From positions 174,708,104-174,772,103 of the forward strand of contig CM070873.1 in NCBI GenBank assembly GCA_036365515.1: a DNA stretch of 64,000 nucleotides. Direction: 5' to 3'. The notes under the pieces are model-generated. The model was given only the letters and a program-made list of their open reading frames with translations. It did no database searches and was not told the origin of the DNA. A program made the translations under genes and the position numbers. Of the stretch, positions 31,561 through 40,660 are shown in pieces (position 1 is the first letter of the stretch; each line of letters starts with the position of its first letter). Origin of the DNA: Torymus aiolomorphi. Taxonomy: Eukaryota > Arthropoda > Insecta > Hymenoptera > Torymidae.

Positions 31561-33627
31561 ATGATGGAGTTACTAAAAATTTTTTTTATATATAATTTAC
31601 TACAACCAAACCAAGCAATAATTGGATTCGATTGCGGTTCTACTGACCCAACAGTAACAACGTACTCTCTCGTAGACAACGGAGACTGTAATTTTCACGA
31701 GGAAGATTTAGTAATAACAAATACGACCATACAATTACTACAATTAGCGGAATTCAAAGCAAATCACGTAATGCAATGCAAAATAGAAATAAGACGAACA
31801 ATATATCACTGCGGAATGTTCAGCCACTTAGGTCCAGTTGAAAACGGCCTACAGGAATATTTATACGACATTAGCGCTGAACAATGTAAATTTCTACACA
31901 ATACAGGAATATTTAAATATGACAACCTTCACACAATAGCAAATATTAAAATAAACGAAACCAAAACAGTAGGAATAGACCTCACAGGAAAAATCAAAGG
32001 GAAATCTTGTTCGGGAGGCACCTACGCGGATGATTATGGAAGTTGGGATAATGTTCTTGTTCAAGGACTCATAAAAATTACACTTACGGAAGAATACGCA
32101 AAGGTAAATTTAAATAATAATAAATTACATTTAAATTCAGGAACGACATGCAAATTCTCAGACGAGCATTGCATAGACATTCAAGCCGGTTACACATTTT
32201 GGTCGCATTTTCCAAACGAAAACTGTTTTGATAACAAATATGATGTTCTATTTAAGGGCACCGTAACAAAAACATTATCACCAAACCAGGAAATAATGTA
32301 TACAATAAATACTTACGATATATCTTTTTCTTTAAATGCTGTAGAAAGTATTAAGTTTTGCGACAGAATTATAACAAAAACGGAACACCCTAAATTATTT
32401 ATTTACGAAAAAACCAACGTAAATGTACTATTCGATAACGATGTGAGTCACCAGCGAGATTTAATCAACATAGATATTTTTGCGTATACAAATGCGAAAT
32501 TTGTTCATGTAGAAAAACATTTTCGGGCGCAATTTAAAAGCTTATATTTAAACATTTTAACAAAAATATGTGAATTAGAAAGAAAGGAAATTCTAAATTC
32601 CTTATCCTTAGCCTCCCATTCCCCAGATGAATTTGCATACAATGTAATGCAAAAACCAGGATACCTTGCACGACTCGCAGGGGAAGCAATACATGTAATA
32701 AAATGCACCCCTATCAACGTAAAAATCAAGCATACAAAAGAATGTTACGAAGAACTTAATGTTACAGCTAGAAATACTACTTGGTTTCTTACACCAAAAA
32801 CTCATATTTTAATAAGAACAGGAACTCAAATCAACTGTGATACAATAATTTCACCGTACTACAAAATAGATAATAATTGGATAAGTCTAACACCCACACC
32901 TAGAAAGGTTGAAAAAAACATAACCACCTGTAAACTAAAAATAATCAAAAATTGGACCCCAGAAAAATTAACCTCACTAGCAACTAGTGGGATATATACA
33001 CAACAAGACTTGGAACATTTCCAGGAAAGACTACTTTACCCGATGGAAAAAAAATCTATAATAAACGCAATAACAAAGTTTACACGAAGCGAAAATTCTG
33101 CAAAAGATGACATCATGAGTAATCTTCTCACAGAAAGAACATTAACTAACATTGCTGAAAATACTTGGAAAAAACTACTAGAGAAATACAAAGAATATGG
33201 AACATATAGTTCCGGAATTATAATGACTCTAATCCTACTACAGTTAATAAAAATGTTAGTAGATACAGTAATACGAGGTTACACATTACAAAAACTATAT
33301 GGATGTTCCAAACACCTTTTTGGGGCAATGTTTACCTCCATAACGCATCTACTAGTAGTTTTGAACAAACTTAATGAGACAAGAGAAAAAAATAAAAGCA
33401 ATGGCGAGCTAGAAGAAATAATAGTCAGCAAACCGACAATCTCTAGGCCAATCCAAAGAAAAATCGGTACTAAAAAACACGAGGAATTCCAATTACAAGA
33501 ACTAAAAATACAAAGACCATTTAATCTGAGACCCCTACCACCCCTTCCTAAATCACCCCCTAACTCAACGAACGATATCCAACCAACACCCATACAAAAA
33601 ACTGAAGTAAAAATCTTTTCATTCTAG
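31561..33627 (+). CDS. Envelope glycoprotein, chuvirus-type by resemblance
   Basis: 688 codons, uninterrupted, starting 33 bp after the integrase stop. It has a short hydrophobic N-terminus (about residues 4-19, a signal peptide), an N-terminal FDCGSTDPTVTTYSL block with GDC following, many cysteines and N-glycosylation sites in the ectodomain, and a hydrophobic membrane segment at about 550-570. The cytoplasmic tail is basic, then proline-rich (RPLPPLPKSPP). The DC-(x)n-TT-SL-D-GDC start is what I remember for glycoproteins of chuviruses (Jingchuvirales), known to be captured by insect LTR elements. The furin site and fusion peptide of baculovirus-F-type env were not found. It probably mediates membrane fusion or intercellular transfer. 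The class assignment is by eye and uncertain. Confidence 0.75.
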   Translation: MMELLKIFFIYNLLQPNQAIIGFDCGSTDPTVTTYSLVDNGDCNFHEEDLVITNTTIQLLQLAEFKANHVMQCKIEIRRTIYHCGMFSHLGPVENGLQEYLYDISAEQCKFLHNTGIFKYDNLHTIANIKINETKTVGIDLTGKIKGKSCSGGTYADDYGSWDNVLVQGLIKITLTEEYAKVNLNNNKLHLNSGTTCKFSDEHCIDIQAGYTFWSHFPNENCFDNKYDVLFKGTVTKTLSPNQEIMYTINTYDISFSLNAVESIKFCDRIITKTEHPKLFIYEKTNVNVLFDNDVSHQRDLINIDIFAYTNAKFVHVEKHFRAQFKSLYLNILTKICELERKEILNSLSLASHSPDEFAYNVMQKPGYLARLAGEAIHVIKCTPINVKIKHTKECYEELNVTARNTTWFLTPKTHILIRTGTQINCDTIISPYYKIDNNWISLTPTPRKVEKNITTCKLKIIKNWTPEKLTSLATSGIYTQQDLEHFQERLLYPMEKKSIINAITKFTRSENSAKDDIMSNLLTERTLTNIAENTWKKLLEKYKEYGTYSSGIIMTLILLQLIKMLVDTVIRGYTLQKLYGCSKHLFGAMFTSITHLLVVLNKLNETREKNKSNGELEEIIVSKPTISRPIQRKIGTKKHEEFQLQELKIQRPFNLRPLPPLPKSPPNSTNDIQPTPIQKTEVKIFSF

Positions 33628-34192
33628 TTCGCAATAAATTACTTTAGTTAAAAGTAACGCCCGAAGTCAAAGAAATGCCCGAAAATGTTAAATAAAAATT
33701 GAATAAAATAATAGATAATTGTAAGCAGGGAAGGGAAGTGAATGATATTAAATCATTCTCTAAAAAGAAAAAAATTGGTAACCGTCAGACCAAAACATAA
33801 AGAAAATTATAGAATCATACTACAAAATTTTCATATACGAAATCAAGCAAAGAAATTAAACAAAACCACAAACAATTCTACTACAATTGTAAAATAATAA
33901 AATTAAAAGAAAATCAAGCATCATTATACAAAATAATCAATAACAAAGTTTTACGAATTGTGAAAGTAAGAACAGAATTTACTATTGCTATTATTATTAT
34001 TATCACTACTATTATTCATATTAATTATTATTATCAATTTCTTTAATGAGAAGACAAGGGATAAGAAGGGAAAGTAGGAGTAGAAATGAAGGAAAAAAAA
34101 ATATATTCAAAACAAAAATAAGTTTTTTTTTTCTCATATATTAATTATATAAAATATTATAAAATACATACATAAGTAGAAATAAATATACA
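33628..34192. other. AT-rich 3' region after env
   Basis: A non-coding stretch with an ATT/ATC-rich tract (33985-34030). On the minus strand it would hold the 3' UTR of the antisense gene: ATTAAAG (a variant polyadenylation hexamer) lies near 34041-34047, about 150 nt past its stop. Confidence 0.45.
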
Positions 34193-34805
34193 CTAAGCTT
34201 TAAAAATAATATCATCCCCTAAGTAAAATATAGTCCCGAAACATGATTGAACGAAGCGTAATCTGACCCTCCAGTCCACATACACATCTAATGAATAAAA
34301 TAATCTACGCAGTCCGAAAAAGTCATCCTCATCACTATTTACACGAACTAACTGCACCCGTCCCATCATCAAGGAGACGGACCCCTCTAACTCCAGTAAA
34401 GCGGGCAACTCCAGAATCTCGAAATCCGGCCGAGCCAGATCTTCTCTTTCTCGAGGGTCAAGGCGGAACCATTGATTTATCTGAAATCAAAGAAGAAAAA
34501 TAAATCTAAATTGTATATTTTATAACATTAAATTCAATAGATGAGATAAGCAAAGTTGCAGGTATATATAAATAAAATAGTAGACTCTTACCCTATAAAA
34601 TCGAGACACATTAGGCCTCTCCAGAGTACCAATGACCTCTACGCCCCACTGAAACAGGTCATTCATGGAACGAAAATAAATATTCCTGGTCCTTTTGTGA
34701 ACAAGCTGATGAACCTATAATTCACATAGACAAAATTATTAACATAAAATTTACAAAAGCTTGAACGAAAATAATAATAATACTTACACTGATGATAGGA
34801 GCCAT
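34193..34805 (-). CDS. Antisense three-exon gene inside the retroelement (unknown function)
   Basis: Minus strand: exon 1 34805-34788 (ATG, 18 nt), intron 34787-34715 (GTAAGT...TATAG, 73 nt), exon 2 34714-34592 (123 nt), intron 34591-34481 (GTAAGA...TTTCAG, 111 nt), exon 3 34480-34193 (288 nt, ends TAG). All junctions are phase 0, giving 142 residues. Intron 2 has an in-frame TGA just before the acceptor. Exon 3 is roughly half G+C while the introns are about a quarter or less, a coding contrast. Start context is AAAAAAATGG. Visible features: basic N-terminus, a WFRLDPREREDL block, then Leu/Val/Phe-rich segments with acidic patches (NSDEDDFFG). No signal peptide or zinc motif. I do not recognise the family. 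It could be a captured host or viral gene acting as an accessory factor; that is speculation. Confidence 0.65.
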
Positions 34806-34841
34806 TTTTTTCCCAGTTTAAAAGTTAAAGAAGAATCTGGA

Positions 34842-34881
34842 ACTGACGATATTCAATGCATAACTATATCGCTTTATATAC
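34842..34881 (-). promoter_or_regulatory. Core promoter of the antisense gene (TATA + initiator)
   Basis: On the minus strand GGTATATAAAGC (TATA at about 34880-34873) is followed some 34-36 nt later by TCAGT (34846-34842), the arthropod initiator consensus. The ATG of the antisense gene lies about 38 nt further on. The arrangement is that of an insect RNA polymerase II core promoter facing away from the retroelement's own transcription. Confidence 0.6.
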
Positions 34882-35087
34882 CCCATTTCTGCATAGTCCT
34901 GCGGAATTTCGGTAGGCGACAGTTAATGAACTCTGTGTCATCAAAATTACGAGTCATCAGAAAAACTTTCCTCATAACGAACCGTCGGTTTACACATATT
35001 GTACTAATACATTCACTTATTTCCATGTTAACACACTTGTAAGGAAAAATCACTGATGCCACATGTTTGAATTTTATCCAACAATTC

Positions 35088-35123
35088 AAGGGGGGAGGTA
35101 ATGCGTCTATTTAAGAGACGCAT
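35088..35123 (+). promoter_or_regulatory. Second polypurine-tract-like site with adjacent hairpin
   Basis: AAGGGGGGAGGT (35088-35099) is identical to the 12 bases at the true 3' LTR junction (40650-40661). Both are preceded by similar 'gatgc...caacaattc' / 'gatgc...ttcaacagtct' sequence. It is followed by a perfect hairpin, ATGCGTCT/AGACGCAT (35101-35108 with 35116-35123, 7 nt loop). This looks like a duplicated or older 3' end inside the element. Confidence 0.55.
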
Positions 35124-35389
35124 CATTTAAACATTCATCAAATAAAACATAAATCAGTGATTTTTTCGAGACACAGAATAATGTATACGCGAATTTCGAC
35201 AACTATGCACTTTTAACTGTACGGCCTCGCGACACTCCAAGTCAATGAACTCTTCAAAATACAAATACAGCAATTTTTATGTTCCAGCAAGAATAATATG
35301 CGCTAAATACAACTGTTAATTTAAACAATGCGCATCAAAGTAATTAACAATTTTGAAACTTAAACCTGATAACCACTAAATCAAAGTAG
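35124..35389. other. Unassigned errantivirus-like 3' sequence before the LINE
   Basis: About 265 bp of AT-rich sequence without open frames, lying between the internal PPT-like site and the LINE insertion point. It could be part of a foreign LTR or extended 3' UTR. Confidence 0.35.
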
Positions 35390-35403
35390 AACTGACGAGT
35401 ATT
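35390..35403. repeat. LINE target site duplication (left)
   Basis: AACTGACGAGTATT here and AACTCACGAGTATT at 40430-40443 differ at one base and flank the LINE. That makes a roughly 14 bp duplication. Confidence 0.8.
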
Positions 35404-35797
35404 TTTTTTTTTTGTTTTTCCGAGGTACTAGGTGAATCTTCCGAGGCCCCCGTCCTTGCTTACAGCATGGAGGGGGGCCCACTAAGACCATCAGGAAGCG
35501 CCGGGCTCCGCGGTGTGAGGGATTTCTACCCCCTAAACACCCAAAACCTTTCCCGCGGCGTTCACCGGAATCCGGTCCGGAACTGTTATACACATTACTT
35601 CGGACCGGTCGGCGTTTCTATGCCCTACGGCAATCTTATATATCTTGTCTCGTCTGTCTGTTTTTCGTCTTCTGTATCAGTTTTCAAGGCAACCGTCAGT
35701 CTTTTTGCCTTGTAGTACGTGAGTCACGTAGCGTGCTATGTCGTCCCAGTTTTGTTTGCTTGACAGCATCAGTGTCACGACGTTCTCCGGTGTGATG

Positions 35798-38662
35798 TCA
35801 CCTGTCTTCGTCTGTAGTCTGTGTCTCGCGACTATCCAGCGGGGCACACGAAAATGTGTGCTCCGCGTCGTCTCTATTATGTCCGCAGTACCTGCAGGAC
35901 GGGGTCGTTACCTTCCCCATCCGATGCAGATACTGGCGGAAGTATCCGTGTCCGGATAGGAACTGGGTCAGGTAAAAATTCACCTCCCCAGCTCCTCTCT
36001 TATGCCAGAGTCGCACGTCCGTTATGAGGCGTCTCGTCCACTTGGCTTTGTCGCTGTCTGTCCATCGCGTTTGCCAGGATGTCAGCGTCGTCGTCCGTGC
36101 GTCTATGGAGGCCCTCGCTCTTCCCCTTTCTTCGCTGTACTCGTAGATCCTCTTCCGCTCGAGAGCGAGAAGGTCTACTGGGACAACCCCTGCGATCACT
36201 AGTACCGCCACCTCTGCAACGGTGCGGTACGCGCACGCGATTCGCAGCGCTCCCAGTCTTTGTACCGCCGCGATCTTTTTGCGGTACTTCTCTATTCGCG
36301 TCGCGTCCGCCCATATCTCGGCCCCATAAAGGAGCATCGAGTTGGTCACTGTCATAAGCAGTCGTCGTACGCTCGGTCTCGGTCCCTTCGTATTTGCCAT
36401 GAGGCGGGCGAGGGCGGCGGTCTTTAATGCCGCTCTCTCAGCGACGCCACGTATGTGCGGCCAGAAGGTCATCCTCGTATCCAGGGTCACCCCCAGGTAT
36501 TTGGCGGACCGTCCAGGATGCACAACGGACGTCCCCACCGTCATGGGTATCGTCGTGTCTATCCGTTTCCTAGTTAGGTATAGTAACTCCGTCTTTTGCA
36601 TGGCCAGCTGTAGTCCCCGGCTTTGCATCCATTCGTCCACCCGTCTCATGGCTTGGGTCAGCCTCATCTGAGCCAGTTGTGTATCCTTGGTCGTGATGAC
36701 GATGACCAGATCGTCTGCGTAACCGACCAGATAGACCCCTGGCGGCATCGGAAGATCCAACACCTCATCGTAACCTACGTTCCAAATATCGGGGCCAAGG
36801 ATCGAGCCCTGCGCTACTCCCGCCGTCATTTTTCTTTTCTTAACCCCAGTCTGCGTCCCGTACGTAATGTAACGGTCTCGTAGATAGTCCTTGAGGATTC
36901 GGAGAAGGTATGGGGGTAGCGGGAAAGCGTCGGAGAATGCCCGCACGATGTCCGTCCACCTCACCGAATTGAAAGCGTTTCGTACGTTGAGTGTTGCCAT
37001 GAGCACTATTGGCCTGTTCTTGTGGGGTCTAGTCTGTGCTCTGTCAAAGGAGTCGATCACTTTTTGGATCGCTCCTATCGTCGATCGTCCTTGTCTGAAC
37101 CCGTACTGTCTGTCGTTCAGGCCGCCAGCGTCCCGAACCGCCTGTTGGATTCGCGGTCTCAGGAGCATTTCGAAGAGCTTGCCAAGTGTATTCAGCAAGC
37201 TCAGCGGTCTGTAGGATGACGGCGAGTCCGGGTCCCCACCCTTTCCTTTGTCAATGAGGATCAGTCGCGCCGTCTTCCAATCTTTGCTGAACACGCCCTC
37301 CGCCAGGCATGTATTATATAGGTTCAGGAGTATCCCCGGGCGTCGTTTTGCAACAGTCCCGAGGATTTCCGCTGGAATACCGTCCGGACCTGGTGCCTTC
37401 TCCGCCGGGAGCTGCGCAACAGCCAAGCTGAGCTCACCCCGGGTGAACTCATGCACCTCGTCGCCGCTAGTATCGTCGCCCCCCCACCCTTGTTCAAAGT
37501 GTGTAGGGAAGAGTCCGTCAATGATTCTGTCCATCGTTTCTTCGTCCCTGACTACCGGTGGATTGTTGCCTCTCAGGTTGCGGGTGACGATCTTGTAACC
37601 CGCTCCCCAAGGGTCTGAGTCCACCTCGTTAATCAGTTTGGTCCAACTTTCCTTTTTACTGTCATTGATAGCGCGCCTCAGTTCTTTGCGCGCTACCCGG
37701 TACTCCTCCGAGTGGGCCATCGCGTCCGCTTTGTTGCGGGCGCGCTGGGCCCTCCGTCGGAGCCGTAGGCATTCGCGTCGGAGGCGCGCGATATCTTCGG
37801 TCCACCAGTACACCGGTTCTTTGTCACGTCTCGTCCGTTTTCTTGGCATAGAGGCGTCACAGAGCCGTCTCAAGAGCCCCGACGTTTCCTCTGTTAGCTT
37901 TTCAGCCTTTTTCCTACCACCGATGCCGCGAGGGATCACCGTTGTCGGGTCCGGTTCACTGTCCAGCTGTGCCGTCAGTTTGTCAACGTCTAGTTTTTTC
38001 ATGTTCCATCCCGCGGGAGTTTGGGCGGTCCCTGTTCTGTTCTGTGCTTTGTCGGTCACTCCGAAGATGATGTACTGGTGGTCGCTGGCCGTGTAGCCCT
38101 CGAACACCCGCCACCCCTCGACATTTCGGAGAAGTCCAGTCGTCACAAAGGTCACGTCTGGGATGGATGCGCCATAGCCGGGTCTCCTGTATGTCGTCGC
38201 CTGTCCCACGTTTGCTACTGTTAGGTCTAGCCTCGCGGCCAATTCCAACAGCAGCCGTCCACGTTTGTTCGTCGTCGTCATGCCCCACTCAATGGCTCTG
38301 GCGTTAACGTCCCCCGCGAAGATAACGGGGCCGGGGATGCCCCTAAGCGCGTCCTCGAGGGCCGCCACCTTTCGTTCGAACTCCGCGGCGCTACAGTTCG
38401 GAGTAAGATACACGCTGACATACGTCACATCAGACACCCGCGCCCAGACGTAGTCCTCGCCCCTCCCTTGGCTTGTGATACGCGACCTGGCCCGCCCCCG
38501 GAACCACAGCGCCGCAGAACGGGAGGTATTAACGAACCAAGTCGGGCTGTCTCTGTCTCTGTACGGCTCGCTTATCATTATAACGTCCGCGTTCATCTCC
38601 TCGGCAAGCTGGGGCAGTAAGGCATGAGCCAGGCTACTGCCGTTCAAGTTGCCTTGGAGCAC
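35798..38662 (-). CDS. LINE ORF2: AP endonuclease - reverse transcriptase
   Basis: 954 codons without a break. It begins MLQGNLNGSSLAHALL, the usual start of R1-type ORF2. The N-terminal APE-like endonuclease has ISEPYRD (catalytic E), an FAGDVNA block (D, N), a SIPDVTFV block and TASDHQYI (D, H). The RT domain has KAPGPDGIPAE, SSYRPLSLLNTLGK, NVRNAFNSVRW (the usual D in block A is N here) and GYADDLVIVI (YADD). The C-terminal CCHC finger reads CRYCGHNRDDAEHTFSC. No RNase H domain, which fits R1 rather than I or LOA. It nicks target DNA and copies LINE RNA. The A-block D-to-N change should be checked, because that aspartate is catalytic. Confidence 0.9.
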   Translation of the reverse strand: MLQGNLNGSSLAHALLPQLAEEMNADVIMISEPYRDRDSPTWFVNTSRSAALWFRGRARSRITSQGRGEDYVWARVSDVTYVSVYLTPNCSAAEFERKVAALEDALRGIPGPVIFAGDVNARAIEWGMTTTNKRGRLLLELAARLDLTVANVGQATTYRRPGYGASIPDVTFVTTGLLRNVEGWRVFEGYTASDHQYIIFGVTDKAQNRTGTAQTPAGWNMKKLDVDKLTAQLDSEPDPTTVIPRGIGGRKKAEKLTEETSGLLRRLCDASMPRKRTRRDKEPVYWWTEDIARLRRECLRLRRRAQRARNKADAMAHSEEYRVARKELRRAINDSKKESWTKLINEVDSDPWGAGYKIVTRNLRGNNPPVVRDEETMDRIIDGLFPTHFEQGWGGDDTSGDEVHEFTRGELSLAVAQLPAEKAPGPDGIPAEILGTVAKRRPGILLNLYNTCLAEGVFSKDWKTARLILIDKGKGGDPDSPSSYRPLSLLNTLGKLFEMLLRPRIQQAVRDAGGLNDRQYGFRQGRSTIGAIQKVIDSFDRAQTRPHKNRPIVLMATLNVRNAFNSVRWTDIVRAFSDAFPLPPYLLRILKDYLRDRYITYGTQTGVKKRKMTAGVAQGSILGPDIWNVGYDEVLDLPMPPGVYLVGYADDLVIVITTKDTQLAQMRLTQAMRRVDEWMQSRGLQLAMQKTELLYLTRKRIDTTIPMTVGTSVVHPGRSAKYLGVTLDTRMTFWPHIRGVAERAALKTAALARLMANTKGPRPSVRRLLMTVTNSMLLYGAEIWADATRIEKYRKKIAAVQRLGALRIACAYRTVAEVAVLVIAGVVPVDLLALERKRIYEYSEERGRARASIDARTTTLTSWQTRWTDSDKAKWTRRLITDVRLWHKRGAGEVNFYLTQFLSGHGYFRQYLHRMGKVTTPSCRYCGHNRDDAEHTFSCAPLDSRETQTTDEDR

Positions 38663-38713
38663 TGTCGTCGTCTTGTTAAGTGCGAACGGTCCTCTGTCTC
38701 GCTCTTGCCTCCG

Positions 38714-40047
38714 TCAGCGCTGTTTTGAATGCGGTGCAGAGCGCCGTGCCCGGAACGTGCGCTGCCCTCCGCCTTCCTGTGATGGGCACAAGAAACAGAG
38801 GGGAGCACCCGTGCAGGCCCCAGCCCTGTGTCCATTTTTTCCACACTTCCAACAGCAGTCGCGTCTGTCCGGTCCTTTACAGTTTGTACGGTAATGGCCG
38901 TAGCCGAGACACTTGTAGCATCTCGGCACCATCAGTCGGGTCCTCACTCGGCAGCTGACAAACCCTATCTTTATACGTCCCATCTCGAGTAGCCGTGTCG
39001 CGTCTCGGTCTCGAGCTCGCAGATAGCCATCTTCTGTCCTCGGCTGTTTGGCCCGAGGACCGAGACCCGTCTATCCGCGCCCGGGTTCAGTACTCCGTCT
39101 AGTGCGATTCGTACTTCGTCAGTATCTGTAAGGCAATCCAGGTCCAGTATCTCCAGGGTCACTTTTCGGGTCATGTCCTTGATTGTCCCCTGTTCGCCTA
39201 GCATCTCCAGGAGACATCCACTCAGGTTTCCGTGAGTGCTTCCATCTCCTTTGGTGCGTACTAGTGCGGCGCCGCCCTTCGTCTTTGTGACTCCTCTGAT
39301 TTGGAGGTTGTTATCAGAGGTGTCAACCGTACGTAGCGTCTGCACCACGTCCACGAAGGTCTTGCCGTCTTTGGGCACGATTAGCACTACGCCGCCCCGT
39401 TGTTTAGAGGCCTTGCAGTTTGGACGTAGTGGCGGTCTGGGGGCCCCCATTGCTTTTTCTTCTTTTTCTTCTTTTTGTTCTCCATAGTTTTCCAGCCTTC
39501 TTGGGGATTTTCACCTGTGCCTACTTGGGTTTCAACCAGGTCCCCTCTGTCGTCTGATACCTGGATTTGGGGGCGTTGGATGTTGCTGGCAGTCTTCTTC
39601 TTCTTGGTTTTTTGGGTCTCAGGCTGTGATTCTGGACTGTCCCCTGCACCTCTACGCCGTTTGGGAAGCCTGATTGTACGGGCCTTCCTCTTGGCTTCTT
39701 CGCGTGCGGTTTGGAGTACCGCCAGCAGAGCCCTGAGCGTCTTCAGCCCCTCTTTAACATCTTTGGAGATGATCTTCTGCTTCTCCGTTGCTCTCTCCAT
39801 TATTTTAATCTCAGCCAGCATGCTGCTTACGGTTTTGTCTACCTCGTGCTCCAAGTTGGAGGGCCCTGTGACGTCGTCAGGCGACGTGCCAGAGGTGCTA
39901 GCGTCGCTGATGGCGCTATAAAAGCTTGACGTGCTGGCTGTTCTATGTCTGATCTCCTGAGTGTTGCCTGGTGTCAGGTACTCGGTGTTGGGCGGGACAC
40001 CCGATGCAGTTTGCGCTCTAACTGCGTTTTCTGTACTTTTGTCTTGC
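38714..40047 (-). pseudogene. LINE ORF1 (gag-like), broken across three frames
   Basis: Three overlapping pieces: about 40047-39387 (coiled, charged, ending in a poly-Lys run), 39450-38971 (an EILDLD...VRIALDGVL block, the RRM-like/ESF part typical of R1 ORF1) and 38983-38714. The last has the knuckles CYKCLGYGHYRTNC and CWKCGKNGHRAGAC, with a third C-rich remnant CFLC. Frame changes lie near 39430-39450 (the AAG/AAA lysine run) and 38975-39000. ORF1 proteins bind LINE RNA. ORF2 starts about 50 nt after the ORF1 stop. The upstream ATG at 40229 adds GC-rich UTR-like residues, so I start at 40047. Confidence 0.75.
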
Positions 40048-40440
40048 ATTTTGTTTTTTACTCTCCTGAAAACTAACTTCGTGTGGGTTGTGTTGTGTTG
40101 GTAGTACCTTCGGCCTAGGATCAGGGGCATCCGCCGGCGTACTCCCGGGAAGTTCCGCCACCCCGGTAGGCCGCAGTGGCCTCGTCGGAGCCCCCCACAC
40201 CCCGCAGCAGCGTCCCACCCGGGAACCACCCGGCACTGATACGGGAGAGGGATTATACACCGTTATGCAGGGCAGCCTCCCTGCTGGTTAATGCAGGGTT
40301 CGGGCCCCTCACTACCGGCGGCCCAGGAGCGCTCCGGCCACTATCCGATGGCGGCCGGACTGGTTTTATCCGGTGTACCCTCTGCGGGCCGGGGTTGCGG
40401 GACCGCAAGCCAGCACAGCGAAGCTAACGAACTCACGAGT

Positions 40441-40580
40441 ATTATTGTTATCGTTATTATTATTATTATCATTATTACTGTTATTATTATTATTATCATT
40501 ATTATTATTATTATTATCATTATTTTTATTATTATTATTATTTTTACTATAATTATTATATTTTATCATTTACTTATCAA
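40441..40580. repeat. (ATT)n-rich tract
   Basis: ATT/ATC/GTT trinucleotides immediately right of the LINE duplication, belonging to the errantivirus-like 3' region. The Ile- and Asn-rich frames here are artefacts. A shorter relative lies at 33985-34030. Confidence 0.9.
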
Positions 40581-40649
40581 TAAATTATTGTAACGGGAAA
40601 TCTCTGATGCAAAATACATTTGTTGAATCTCTATGACATTCAACAGTCT

Positions 40650-40660
40650 AAGGGGGGAGG
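40650..40660 (+). promoter_or_regulatory. Errantivirus-like polypurine tract
   Basis: AAGGGGGGAGG directly abuts the 3' LTR (TGTTACG at 40661), as required for plus-strand priming. Confidence 0.9.

Larger units (their letters stand above)
35404..40429 (-). mobile_element. R1-clade-like LINE inserted in the errantivirus-like element
   Basis: Minus-strand element with a GC-rich 5' UTR (near 40429-40050), ORF1 with knuckles, ORF2 with endonuclease, RT and C-terminal zinc finger, and a poly(A) tail (poly T on the plus strand at 35402-35413). Flanking ~14 bp duplications match target-primed reverse transcription. The element looks full length and is much richer in G+C than its host element. ORF2 is open; ORF1 is split over three frames. 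Confidence 0.9.

Noticed and set aside
34291..34503. Plus-strand 70-codon open frame after env
   Set aside because: It is the shadow of the antisense exon 3. The minus frame has matching splice sites, a stop and a promoter.
34874..35089. Minus-strand 71-codon open frame upstream of the antisense gene
   Set aside because: It ends inside the TATA box and covers the promoter region. No motif or splice signal supports it.
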